Shown here in pieces: positions 1 through 4,826 of a stretch of DNA of 8,525 bases. The notes beneath the pieces were generated by a model that saw nothing but the letters and a program-made list of their open reading frames with translations, made no database searches and had not been told where the DNA came from. This DNA comes from Patescibacteria group bacterium (GTDB lineage: Bacteria > Patescibacteriota > Saccharimonadia > CAILAD01 > BJGX01). Positions within the stretch are counted from its first letter, which is position 1. Every line of letters begins with the position of its first letter. Location: assembly GCA_030917065.1 (NCBI GenBank), contig JAUPVL010000009.1:1-8525 (forward strand). Reading direction: 5' to 3'. Made by a program: the position numbers and the translations under genes.

Positions 1-183
1 CCAGAATATTTCAAGAAAATGCTTTCTCACTTCAACCTCACCAAAAATGATGTAGTGTATTTCGAACACAACCCTGAGGCTACCAAGAGTGCTCAGTCCG
101 TAGGAATACCTACTATGTTTTATGATTATGACAAGAAAGACTACTCTGCTCTCAAGAAGTTCTTACAAAAACACTTAGATTGA
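1..183 (+). CDS. HAD-superfamily hydrolase, C-terminal end (partial)
   Basis: Only the last 60 residues are present; the gene begins before the window. The reading frame is open from base 1 to a TGA at 181-183. The segment V-V-Y-F-E-H-N-P-E-A followed by A-Q-S-V-G-I matches the C-terminal part of HAD subfamily IA phosphatases. In that family an acidic 'D/E-H/N' motif helps hold the Mg2+ ion and a following A-x-x-x-G-(I/M) segment leads into the last strand. The nucleophile Asp motif and the cap domain lie outside the window, so the substrate cannot be guessed. The stop overlaps the start of the next gene (ATGA), which suggests one operon and coupled translation. The family call is fairly safe; the function is open. 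Confidence 0.7.
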   Translation, partial: PEYFKKMLSHFNLTKNDVVYFEHNPEATKSAQSVGIPTMFYDYDKKDYSALKKFLQKHLD

Positions 184-1637
184 TGCCTATCAACAAAACA
201 TTGGAGTTATATCGCAAATACAAAGGCCTGCTGATCGTACTGATAAACGGTGTTGTCATCATGAGCCTCGAGCTAACTGGCTCACGACTACTTGCACCGT
301 ACTTTGGTAGTTCTTTTTATGTATGGACAGGTGTAATAGGTGTAGTACTCAGCTTCTTGTCAGCTGGCTACTGGTATGGCGGTAAACTAGCAGATAGACA
401 TGCTAGCTACGGGGTACTGTCCAAGTTGCTGGCCTTAGCTACATCAGTGTTGCTAGTAACCATATATTTTGCGCCGTATGTTATCTATTGGATATCTGGC
501 TCGGGAGTTTCGCTAATCGCCGGCTCCTTCTTGGCTACAATGTACCTTTTTGGTCCGCTCAATTTCATACTAGGTATGGTATCGCCATTCGTAGCCAAGC
601 TGATACTCACAGACAAGAAACATAGTGGTGAGCTAGTAGGCAAGGTATTTGCTTTTGGGACTATAGGAAGTATCATAGGTACTTTTATTACCGGCTATAT
701 ATTGTTCTCTTTTGTAGGAAGTACTCGAATAATATTTGCCGGAGCAGTATGCCTGGCCATACTCTCAATCATCGCCAACAGACGGGATTGGATATGGGCC
801 AAGGTCGTGTTGCTATTGGTAGGCTCTCTGATGTTAGTACTCTATACTCCCCCCGAATTACTTGGTCGGCAGGTAGTTTATGACGCCGATACGCAGTACT
901 CTAAGGTGACTGTATACGACACTACCATGGCAAACCAACCTGTTCGTCTACTCGCAACAGATGCTCTTAGCGCTCAATCCGGTATCAATATAGAAACACA
1001 AGAATCTCCTTTTGAATACATGAAGGCGTTTGAAGAAGTACTCAAGGGCAGGGGTATAGACAGCGCACTCTTGATAGGTGGTGGTACGTTTACTCTTGAT
1101 AAGACATTCCACAAAAACACCCAAGATGCGCAACTTGATATAGTAGAAATAGACCCAGCACTCAAAGAGCTCGCTTCAGAATATTTTGGATTTGATGACT
1201 CCAGCAACACCAACATCATCAATGCAGATGGTAGAACTTTTCTCAACCACAACAGTAACAAATACGATATTGTTTTTGTGGATGCGTTTTCATCTAGGAC
1301 TTCGCCGTTTCACCTCACTACCTCAGAGGCGGTCAATGGTATACGCAATGCACTGGAAGATAACGGTATAGTAGTAGTCAATATCATCTCTAGAAACACC
1401 AAAGACAATAACCTATTACAAGCCAAAGCGGCTACATACAAACAACAATTCAAATACGTTGAGGCGTATAAGATTCAGAAGCGTGCACCCGATGTACTGC
1501 AAAATAATATACTCATAGCATCAAACACAGCAATATCACTATCTGATGCAGAAGTATTCAAAAACAAGATTGATATAGACACAGATATCAGGCCTCTCAC
1601 TGATGAATTTGCTCCTATAGAATTACTTACCTATTAA
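180..1637 (+). CDS. Fused membrane / spermidine-synthase-like protein
   Basis: 485 residues. The N-terminal half (about 15-223) has roughly seven hydrophobic helices, with the L-E-L-T-G-S-R-L-L-A-P signature near 30-40 that is typical of proteins annotated as 'fused MFS/spermidine synthase'. The C-terminal half (about 232-485) is a Rossmann-type spermidine-synthase-like domain: Y-S-K-V-T-V at 240-245, G-G-G-T at 300-303, V-E-I-D-P at 322-326, N-A-D-G-R at 348-352, V-D-A-F-S-S at 367-372, and the family's usual ending L-T-D-E-F-A-P-I-E at 473-481. Canonical polyamine synthases have GGGDG and D-(S/T)-x-D-P. Here both Asp-bearing motifs are altered (GGGTF; DAFSS), so aminopropyl transfer is doubtful. 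The start is ATG at 180 (or 183, since the bases read ATGATG), with no SD, so translation probably depends on the preceding gene. Substrate unknown. Confidence 0.85.
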   Translation: MMPINKTLELYRKYKGLLIVLINGVVIMSLELTGSRLLAPYFGSSFYVWTGVIGVVLSFLSAGYWYGGKLADRHASYGVLSKLLALATSVLLVTIYFAPYVIYWISGSGVSLIAGSFLATMYLFGPLNFILGMVSPFVAKLILTDKKHSGELVGKVFAFGTIGSIIGTFITGYILFSFVGSTRIIFAGAVCLAILSIIANRRDWIWAKVVLLLVGSLMLVLYTPPELLGRQVVYDADTQYSKVTVYDTTMANQPVRLLATDALSAQSGINIETQESPFEYMKAFEEVLKGRGIDSALLIGGGTFTLDKTFHKNTQDAQLDIVEIDPALKELASEYFGFDDSSNTNIINADGRTFLNHNSNKYDIVFVDAFSSRTSPFHLTTSEAVNGIRNALEDNGIVVVNIISRNTKDNNLLQAKAATYKQQFKYVEAYKIQKRAPDVLQNNILIASNTAISLSDAEVFKNKIDIDTDIRPLTDEFAPIELLTY

Positions 1638-1639
1638 AT

Positions 1640-1661
1640 ATAGGCTACAAATACAGTCTAT
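1640..1661. terminator. Weak hairpin between two convergent genes
   Basis: ATAGGCT (1640-1646) pairs with AGTCTAT (1655-1661), giving seven pairs including one G-U around an 8-base loop. It fills the 26-base gap between two genes that converge, which is where a two-way terminator would be expected. There is no T-run on either side, so the call is tentative. Confidence 0.3.
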
Positions 1662-1663
1662 TG

Positions 1664-2455
1664 CTAATAATTACCGAGTCTTTTTTTGTCTATACGACTA
1701 TGGAAGTCTTTTTCTTTGAGTTCTAGTAAACTAATGTATTTGTCTGATACATACACTTCCAAGGCTTGCTGTATGTCCTTATTGACCACGGTACCATCTA
1801 CAGAGAGCTGTATAGGCCTTTCCTGTAAATCCTCGGTGGTCGACTCTATCTTGATGATTCTGCCCTTCTGCAGAACGTGAGGGCGTTGCAAGCTAGAGTA
1901 CAGTGGTGACACATGTGGATTGCTTGGGCTCACTACGAATACGTCTTGGGCTCTAGAGTCGATGATTGGCCCGCCAGCAGCTAGCGAATATGCCGTGGAG
2001 CCTAGAGGTGTTGAGAATATGATACCATCGCCTATAAAAGTGCCTGCATTGTCATCGACATGTAGCTCAAATCTAGCAGCTCTGGGACCAGATCTCTCGA
2101 TAGTGATATCGTTGAACCCATAGCCCAATACCTCCCCGGACTCAGCATAACGCACCGCCAGTAGGGGCGCGGATATCGTGGTAAATGCGTTTTTTTGCAA
2201 TGAATCTACAAGGATAGGTATATCCTCAGGCTTAAGAGTCTGCAAGAACCCTAGGTGCCCTGCAGATATGCCTATAAATGACATGTCTTCGAGCTCGTGT
2301 TCTTTGATAGCCATGAGCATTGTGCCATCTCCACCTATAGCAATGACTATGGGGTTTTGAGGTGGAGTTGTGAGATGTTTGAGCTCAGTTTGCAATATTC
2401 GCTCTACTTCTCTAGCCCTTTTGCCTGGTTTGGTAAACAATATTATATTTCTCAT
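1664..2455 (-). CDS. nadK: NAD kinase
   Basis: 263 residues, close to the usual bacterial length. The enzyme phosphorylates NAD to NADP in the cytoplasm, using ATP or polyphosphate. Visible family motifs in order: G-G-D-G-T at 41-45 (the nucleotide-binding and catalytic loop), G-H-L-G-F at 66-70, F-N-D-I-T-I-E-R at 114-121 (the N-D/E motif that contacts NAD), the Gly-rich conserved segment 142-164 beginning G-D-G-I-I-F-S-T-P-L-G-S-T-A-Y-S, and S-V-D-G at 218-221. All expected residues are present, so it should be active. The start is the ATG at 2455-2453. The bases just before it are AT-rich with no SD, and a TATATT lies 7 bases upstream, so a very short or absent leader is possible. It converges with the membrane/spermidine-synthase-like gene and is likely a single-gene transcript. 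Confidence 0.95.
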   Translation of the reverse strand: MRNIILFTKPGKRAREVERILQTELKHLTTPPQNPIVIAIGGDGTMLMAIKEHELEDMSFIGISAGHLGFLQTLKPEDIPILVDSLQKNAFTTISAPLLAVRYAESGEVLGYGFNDITIERSGPRAARFELHVDDNAGTFIGDGIIFSTPLGSTAYSLAAGGPIIDSRAQDVFVVSPSNPHVSPLYSSLQRPHVLQKGRIIKIESTTEDLQERPIQLSVDGTVVNKDIQQALEVYVSDKYISLLELKEKDFHSRIDKKRLGNY

Positions 2456-2481
2456 ACGTTTTAATATAATAACATCCGTAC

Positions 2482-2510
2482 TATCAAATAATAGAAATAT
2501 TTAGTATAAT
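2482..2510 (+). promoter_or_regulatory. Likely promoter of tRNA-Arg
   Basis: A perfect -10 box TATAAT lies at 2505-2510, twelve bases before the mature tRNA. The -35 position 17 bases upstream (TATCAA, 2482-2487) is a poor match, so the call rests on the -10 box and its placement. Confidence 0.45.
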
Positions 2511-2522
2511 TCACCTGTTCAA

Positions 2523-2599
2523 GCGCCCGTAGCTCAGCTGGATAGAGCGTCAGTTTGCGGTACTGGAGGTCGCAGGTTCGAATCCTGCCGGGCGCACCA
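2523..2599 (+). tRNA. tRNA-Arg, anticodon GCG
   Basis: Full cloverleaf. The acceptor GCGCCCG (2523-2529) pairs with CGGGCGC (2589-2595). The D stem is GCTC/GAGC. The anticodon stem TCAGT/ACTGG has one wobble pair. The 7-base loop TTGCGGT puts GCG at 2557-2559. The T arm is GCAGG-TTCGAAT-CCTGC, the discriminator is A2596, and an encoded CCA lies at 2597-2599. A20 in the D loop and C35 in the anticodon are the known arginine identity elements, which supports the Arg call. GCG should read CGC and CGU. Most bacteria instead use anticodon ACG, with A34 edited to inosine, for this box. Confidence 0.95.
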
Positions 2600-2631
2600 G
2601 AATTTGAGATCAATGAATTGATAATAGATTC
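2600..2631. terminator. Nested hairpin between tRNA-Arg and a convergent gene
   Basis: The structure starts on the base after the tRNA's CCA. The outer stem is GAATTT (2600-2605) with AGATTC (2626-2631), including one wobble. A small internal loop follows, then the inner stem ATCAAT (2609-2614) with ATTGAT (2617-2622). It ends five bases before the stop codon of the convergent gene at 2637. The placement suits a two-way terminator. There is no T-run, and the stems are AT-rich and weak. Confidence 0.4.
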
Positions 2632-2636
2632 TGCAA

Positions 2637-3290
2637 CTAGAACCGTAGTTTTCTAAATATCTTATCTACAAAGTCTTCTCTGTTGGGAACCTTAGGAAGC
2701 ATTTTGGACAAAGTATCTTCCACTTCTTGCAAGTGATGCTCTGCGGGAGGCAAGCTTACGAGCGTTCCAAATCTCTTGTTGGGCACCAGCTCTATGACTG
2801 TTTGGCCATAGTCATTGGCTTCATAGTATGAATCAAAGTCATCAAAAAGATACTTCTTCTCCCCTACTGAGACTCCATAGTTACTAATAATGTAGCTGAG
2901 AGTCCGTGGTGCTCGATGAGCATAGACTAATACAGCCACGCCCATCACTGCAAAAAGACCGACAGTGATATATTGCTTAGTAAATATTGCTATTGCTATA
3001 AGTACTAAGAAGAATAGTGCAAAGAGTATGTACCACCCCATTGGCTTGTGAGTTTGTACAAATTCTGGAGCGCTCCATTGCAACAAAGTAGTTTCTGGTA
3101 CATTTGACTTGGGCCTGGGATGTTCTTGTGGCTTTTTCTTGCCTAGGCCAAAGTATCTAACAAGGCCCGACTGTTTCTTTTGGGTGGTATCAGGCTTACG
3201 ATCTTCTACTGACTTGCCGACCAACTCAACACCACCTATTTCTGGAGGTGTACTCGGTTGATCTTGTTGTGGGAAATTATTTTCTTGCAT
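2637..3290 (-). CDS. Two-helix membrane protein of unknown function
   Basis: 217 residues. Residues 1-65 are polar and rich in Pro, Gln and Lys, so probably disordered and cytoplasmic. Q-W-S-A-P-E-F at 71-77 leads into two closely spaced membrane helices, about 85-103 and 106-124, joined by a very short turn. The remaining 90 residues are soluble, with alternating hydrophobic and charged residues, and may form a small beta-rich domain followed by a C-terminal helix. I associate this arrangement (W-x-A-P-E-F, helical hairpin, compact tail) with uncharacterised CPR proteins, from memory and not from a search. The start is ATG 3290-3288: no SD is visible, but a good promoter sits about 15 bases upstream, implying a leader of roughly 8-10 bases. 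No function is proposed. Confidence 0.8.
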   Translation of the reverse strand: MQENNFPQQDQPSTPPEIGGVELVGKSVEDRKPDTTQKKQSGLVRYFGLGKKKPQEHPRPKSNVPETTLLQWSAPEFVQTHKPMGWYILFALFFLVLIAIAIFTKQYITVGLFAVMGVAVLVYAHRAPRTLSYIISNYGVSVGEKKYLFDDFDSYYEANDYGQTVIELVPNKRFGTLVSLPPAEHHLQEVEDTLSKMLPKVPNREDFVDKIFRKLRF

Positions 3291-3304
3291 GACTTGTTGA
3301 TTTT

Positions 3305-3333
3305 ATTATGCTACATCAGATATAAAATGTCTA
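3305..3333 (-). promoter_or_regulatory. Promoter of the two-helix membrane protein gene
   Basis: Reading the minus strand, the -35 box TAGACA (3333-3328) is followed by exactly 17 bases and the -10 box CATAAT (3310-3305). Each matches 5 of 6 consensus bases. The start codon is 14 bases beyond the -10 box, so the mRNA leader would be very short. Confidence 0.65.
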
Positions 3334-3353
3334 GCATAAGGGCTATAACTATC

Positions 3354-3388
3354 TACCCAAATATTCAATCAATTTGAAGACTTGGGTA
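3354..3388. repeat. Nested inverted repeat, second of a tandem pair
   Basis: The outer arms TACCCAA (3354-3360) and TTGGGTA (3382-3388) match perfectly. Inside them the arms TTCAA (3364-3368) and TTGAA (3374-3378) also match perfectly around a 5-base loop. The two stems are separated by 3 bases on each side. It lies downstream of the 101-residue gene and just upstream of the next gene's -35 box, so it may end transcription or insulate the promoter. No T-run follows on either strand. Confidence 0.5.
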
Positions 3389-3390
3389 TA

Positions 3391-3424
3391 TCCCGTATAT
3401 GGTGTAAAACACTGGGATACGGGA
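3391..3424. terminator. Strong nested hairpin after the 101-residue gene
   Basis: The outer arms TCCCGTAT (3391-3398) and ATACGGGA (3417-3424) form eight perfect pairs. The inner arms GTGT (3402-3405) and ACAC (3409-3412) close a 3-base loop. It begins 18 bases past the stop codon of the minus-strand gene, where a terminator belongs. It lacks the T-run of a classical intrinsic terminator and is followed at once by a second nested hairpin at 3354-3388. Confidence 0.5.
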
Positions 3425-3442
3425 GCCCTTAATACATTGTGA

Positions 3443-3748
3443 CTATGCGGCATCTTCCTCTTGAAGAGGCAATGTTCCTTGGTTGAGCTCATCGATGTCA
3501 ACGACCTTGACTAGCTCTGGAGCAGGTACTCCAAGAATGTCGTCCGAAATAGCCCATATGAGCTCATAGCCATCCGGGATCTCGAGAGCCTTTGATTTCT
3601 GCAGGCGTAGACTTAGATCTTCGATGATGCCCATCAGTCGGCGAAGATCTTCGCGGCTAGCGGATCGAGCGCTCGAAAGCACTCGCTGGATTTCTTGGTA
3701 TATGCTGAGCTGTTGCTCGTCCAATCCCTCTGCAACGTGCTGATGCAT
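3443..3748 (-). CDS. Small acidic protein of unknown function
   Basis: 101 residues, no Cys, no membrane segment or signal peptide. Residues 8-55 are rich in Leu, Gln, Glu, Arg and Ser and look like two amphipathic helices. The middle, G-Y-E-L-I-W-A-I-S-D-D-I-L, looks like a mixed strand and helix segment. The tail from about 85 is very acidic. I do not recognise a family. The start ATG 3748-3746 is well supported by an SD (AGGAGA, 3760-3755) six bases away. By hand count the gene is about 52% G+C, higher than the core genes either side. It has its own promoter, a structured leader and two hairpins behind it, and it runs divergently from tRNA-Ser(UGA). It could be a small regulator or an accessory-element gene; no function is claimed. 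Confidence 0.7.
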   Translation of the reverse strand: MHQHVAEGLDEQQLSIYQEIQRVLSSARSASREDLRRLMGIIEDLSLRLQKSKALEIPDGYELIWAISDDILGVPAPELVKVVDIDELNQGTLPLQEEDAA

Positions 3749-3754
3749 GTCATC

Positions 3755-3760
3755 TCTCCT
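3755..3760 (-). promoter_or_regulatory. Strong ribosome binding site of the 101-residue gene
   Basis: AGGAGA on the minus strand, six bases before ATG 3748. It fixes the start. It stands out because the larger genes in the window show no comparable site. Confidence 0.75.
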
Positions 3761-3768
3761 AGGTGCAA

Positions 3769-3800
3769 GGCGGTATTATCGCCAGCCACAACTTGTGGCT
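3769..3800 (-). promoter_or_regulatory. Two adjacent dyads in the leader of the 101-residue gene
   Basis: AGCCACAA (3784-3791) and TTGTGGCT (3793-3800) form a perfect 17-base dyad with a single central base. Directly abutting it, 3769-3783 forms a second, weaker dyad (GGCGGT/ATCGCC). The first dyad begins at about the predicted transcription start, so it could be a repressor operator or, in RNA, a stacked hairpin leader. The SD follows 9 bases after the second dyad. Confidence 0.5.
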
Positions 3801-3806
3801 ATATTT

Positions 3807-3835
3807 ATAATAGTATTTATATCGGCAGTAGACAA
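3807..3835 (-). promoter_or_regulatory. Likely promoter of the 101-residue gene
   Basis: On the minus strand, TTGTCT (3835-3830), a 17-base spacer and TATTAT (3812-3807) match 4 of 6 and 5 of 6 consensus bases. The predicted start falls at about 3800, at the edge of a perfect dyad. Confidence 0.5.
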
Positions 3836-3850
3836 ATGGCGAAATAGAGA

Positions 3851-3879
3851 TTGGCCAATGGGCGTTTTTAAGGTATAAT
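3851..3879 (+). promoter_or_regulatory. Promoter of tRNA-Ser(UGA)
   Basis: TTGGCC (3851-3856), a 17-base spacer and a perfect TATAAT (3874-3879). The -35 box lies inside the 10-base palindrome ATTGGCCAAT (3850-3859). It predicts a precursor leader of about 40 bases before the tRNA and may also serve the second tRNA-Ser gene. Confidence 0.65.
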
Positions 3880-3925
3880 TACTCCGTTGCAGCTTTAAAT
3901 ACATAGATAGTAAATGATTTGACGA

Positions 3926-4015
3926 GGAGAGGTGCCCGAGCGGTTTAAGGGAACAGTCTTGAAAACTGTCAGGCTGGCAACGGTCTCGTGGGTTCGAATC
4001 CCACCCTCTCCGCCA
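3926..4015 (+). tRNA. tRNA-Ser, anticodon UGA
   Basis: A 90-base class II tRNA. The acceptor GGAGAGG (3926-3932) pairs with CCTCTCC (4005-4011). The anticodon stem ACAGT/ACTGT holds the loop CTTGAAA with TGA at 3960-3962, reading UCA (and likely other UCN codons). A long variable arm follows, then the T arm GTGGG-TTCGAAT-CCCAC, discriminator G4012 and encoded CCA. The G discriminator and long variable arm are serine hallmarks. Confidence 0.97.
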
Positions 4016-4044
4016 TATCTAAGTATTTATATAATTTTCCAAAC

Positions 4045-4072
4045 CAAATGATAAACATCAGTTTGTCATTTG
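4045..4072. repeat. 12-pair hairpin between the two tRNA-Ser genes
   Basis: CAAATGATAAAC (4045-4056) pairs with GTTTGTCATTTG (4061-4072) around the 4-base loop ATCA; all twelve positions pair if one T-G wobble is allowed. It starts 29 bases after the first tRNA-Ser. It could end that transcript or act as a processing site if both tRNAs share one precursor. No T-run follows. Confidence 0.5.
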
Positions 4073-4146
4073 AAAGGAATAATTATGCTCTAGTAGAAGC
4101 TTTGCAGCCTGGCTACGAAGCGAATACACAAGCATGATTATGACGT

Positions 4147-4239
4147 GGAGAGGTACCCAAGTGGCTGAAGGGGCTGGTTTGCTAAACCGGTAGGGGGGAG
4201 CAATCCCCCGCGAGGGTTCGAATCCCTCTCTCTCCGCCA
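4147..4239 (+). tRNA. tRNA-Ser, anticodon GCU
   Basis: A 93-base class II tRNA. The acceptor GGAGAGG (4147-4153) pairs with TCTCTCC (4229-4235), with one G-U at the base. The anticodon stem CTGGT/ACCGG holds loop TTGCTAA with GCT at 4181-4183, reading AGC and AGU. The large variable arm has a GGGGG/CCCCC stem. The T arm is GAGGG-TTCGAAT-CCCTC, the discriminator is G and CCA is encoded. No convincing own promoter is seen, so it may be transcribed with the tRNA-Ser(UGA) gene upstream. Confidence 0.97.
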
Positions 4240-4242
4240 GAC

Positions 4243-4269
4243 AATAGCTCAAATATTTGAGCTATTTTT
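4243..4269 (+). terminator. Intrinsic terminator after tRNA-Ser(GCU)
   Basis: AATAGCTCAAAT (4243-4254) and ATTTGAGCTATT (4255-4266) form a perfect 24-base palindrome that folds into a hairpin of about ten pairs, ending in TTTTT (4265-4269). It begins three bases after the tRNA. It is the only hairpin in the window with a clear T-run. Confidence 0.85.
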
Positions 4270-4274
4270 AATTA

Positions 4275-4303
4275 TTGAGATATATATGGAGCCGTGGTAG
4301 GAT
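4275..4303 (+). promoter_or_regulatory. Possible promoter of the 113-residue gene
   Basis: TTGAGA (4275-4280; 5 of 6), a 17-base spacer and TAGGAT (4298-4303; 4 of 6). It lies just after the tRNA terminator and predicts a start at about 4310, which leaves room for the SD-like site at 4321-4327. Confidence 0.45.
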
Positions 4304-4320
4304 AAAACCACCTTGACAGA

Positions 4321-4327
4321 GATGAGG
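4321..4327 (+). promoter_or_regulatory. SD-like site choosing ATG 4334
   Basis: GATGAGG, six bases before ATG 4334. It overlaps the other candidate start, ATG 4322, and so favours the shorter protein. Confidence 0.45.
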
Positions 4328-4333
4328 TTGGCA

Positions 4334-4675
4334 ATGACTTATGTGAGTAGGATCCCACATGCTGCTGAGCATGAATCAACCTGTAATTACTACCGCTCGT
4401 TTGGTGGCGAACCCTGTACATGTGATTCGCTCTTGGCGCAACTACAACGGTTACAGTCGGCTACATATCGCATCTTGAATCATGCGGATGGCAGCCCAAA
4501 CGCAAATCTAGAGGCAATGCTTGTAGCTCAAGCACTTCTAGATGACCAGCACTCAGATCATGGTGATGCCATCAGGCTGGCTTCTGAGTGGGTACGAGAG
4601 GACATAGTCTCTCCACGAGTATCAGTTCCCCACTCTGGCGAGTTGCGTACCGGCACCCCAACTGGTCATGATTGA
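4334..4675 (+). CDS. Small Cys/His-motif protein of unknown function
   Basis: 113 residues from ATG 4334. The frame also allows starts at ATG 4322 (117 residues) and TTG 4313 (120 residues). I chose 4334 because of the SD-like GATGAGG six bases upstream and because the possible promoter would start transcription at about 4310. Near the N terminus, H9, H13, C17, C28 and C30 frame the striking segment Y-Y-R-S-F-G-G-E-P-C-T-C (19-30), which could bind a metal. The rest looks helical (about 31-90: Q-L-Q-R-L, then L-E-A-M-L-V-A-Q-A-L-L), with a polar tail. There is no membrane segment. The gene is G+C-richer than its surroundings. It may be co-transcribed with the 72-residue Cys-rich gene 151 bases downstream. 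Small Cys-motif proteins like this are common in phages and plasmids, but I recognise no family. Confidence 0.6.
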   Translation: MTYVSRIPHAAEHESTCNYYRSFGGEPCTCDSLLAQLQRLQSATYRILNHADGSPNANLEAMLVAQALLDDQHSDHGDAIRLASEWVREDIVSPRVSVPHSGELRTGTPTGHD

Positions 4676-4687
4676 TAGGGTGACCAG
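4662..4687 (+). repeat. Hairpin with a stop codon in its loop
   Basis: CTGGTCA (4662-4668) and TGACCAG (4681-4687) pair perfectly around a 12-base loop that contains the TGA stop (4673-4675) of the 113-residue gene. It could slow or end transcription, or protect the mRNA end. No T-run follows. Confidence 0.45.
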
Positions 4688-4813
4688 AGATGATATGTAA
4701 TACAGCATATCTACAAATCTATATCTGGTACAAGAATAGACAGTCAACGCAACTATACCAACGTGCTAGATCTGGTCCGGGATACTTACGTGTCAACAGT
4801 GCATGGTGGCGAT

Positions 4814-4819
4814 AAGGAG
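4814..4819 (+). promoter_or_regulatory. Strong ribosome binding site choosing ATG 4827
   Basis: AAGGAG, seven bases before ATG 4827. It places the start 24 bases downstream of the first in-frame ATG (4803), which has no such site. Confidence 0.75.
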
Positions 4820-4826
4820 AAGAGTA

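Noticed and set aside
948..1371. Short frames in other phases inside the spermidine-synthase-like half
   Set aside because: They overlap conserved motifs of the true frame and have no ribosome binding site.
4073..4093. SD-like AAAGGA followed by ATG and a stop one codon later
   Set aside because: A two-codon frame between tRNA genes is most likely chance, and no downstream gene depends on it.
3926..4239. Possible attachment-site repeats at the tRNA-Ser genes
   Set aside because: The two tRNA 3' ends resemble each other only as tRNA-Ser isoacceptors normally do. I found no further copy of a tRNA 3' end in the window and no integrase gene.
4058..4252. 64-residue minus-strand frame across tRNA-Ser(GCU)
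   Set aside because: It is the familiar false frame antisense to tRNA-Ser (A-E-R-E-G-F-E-P-S), has no SD, and overlaps a certain tRNA.
4690..4711. GATATG/CATATC inverted repeat between the 113- and 72-residue genes
   Set aside because: Only six AT-rich pairs with an 8-base loop, within what is expected by chance in such sequence.
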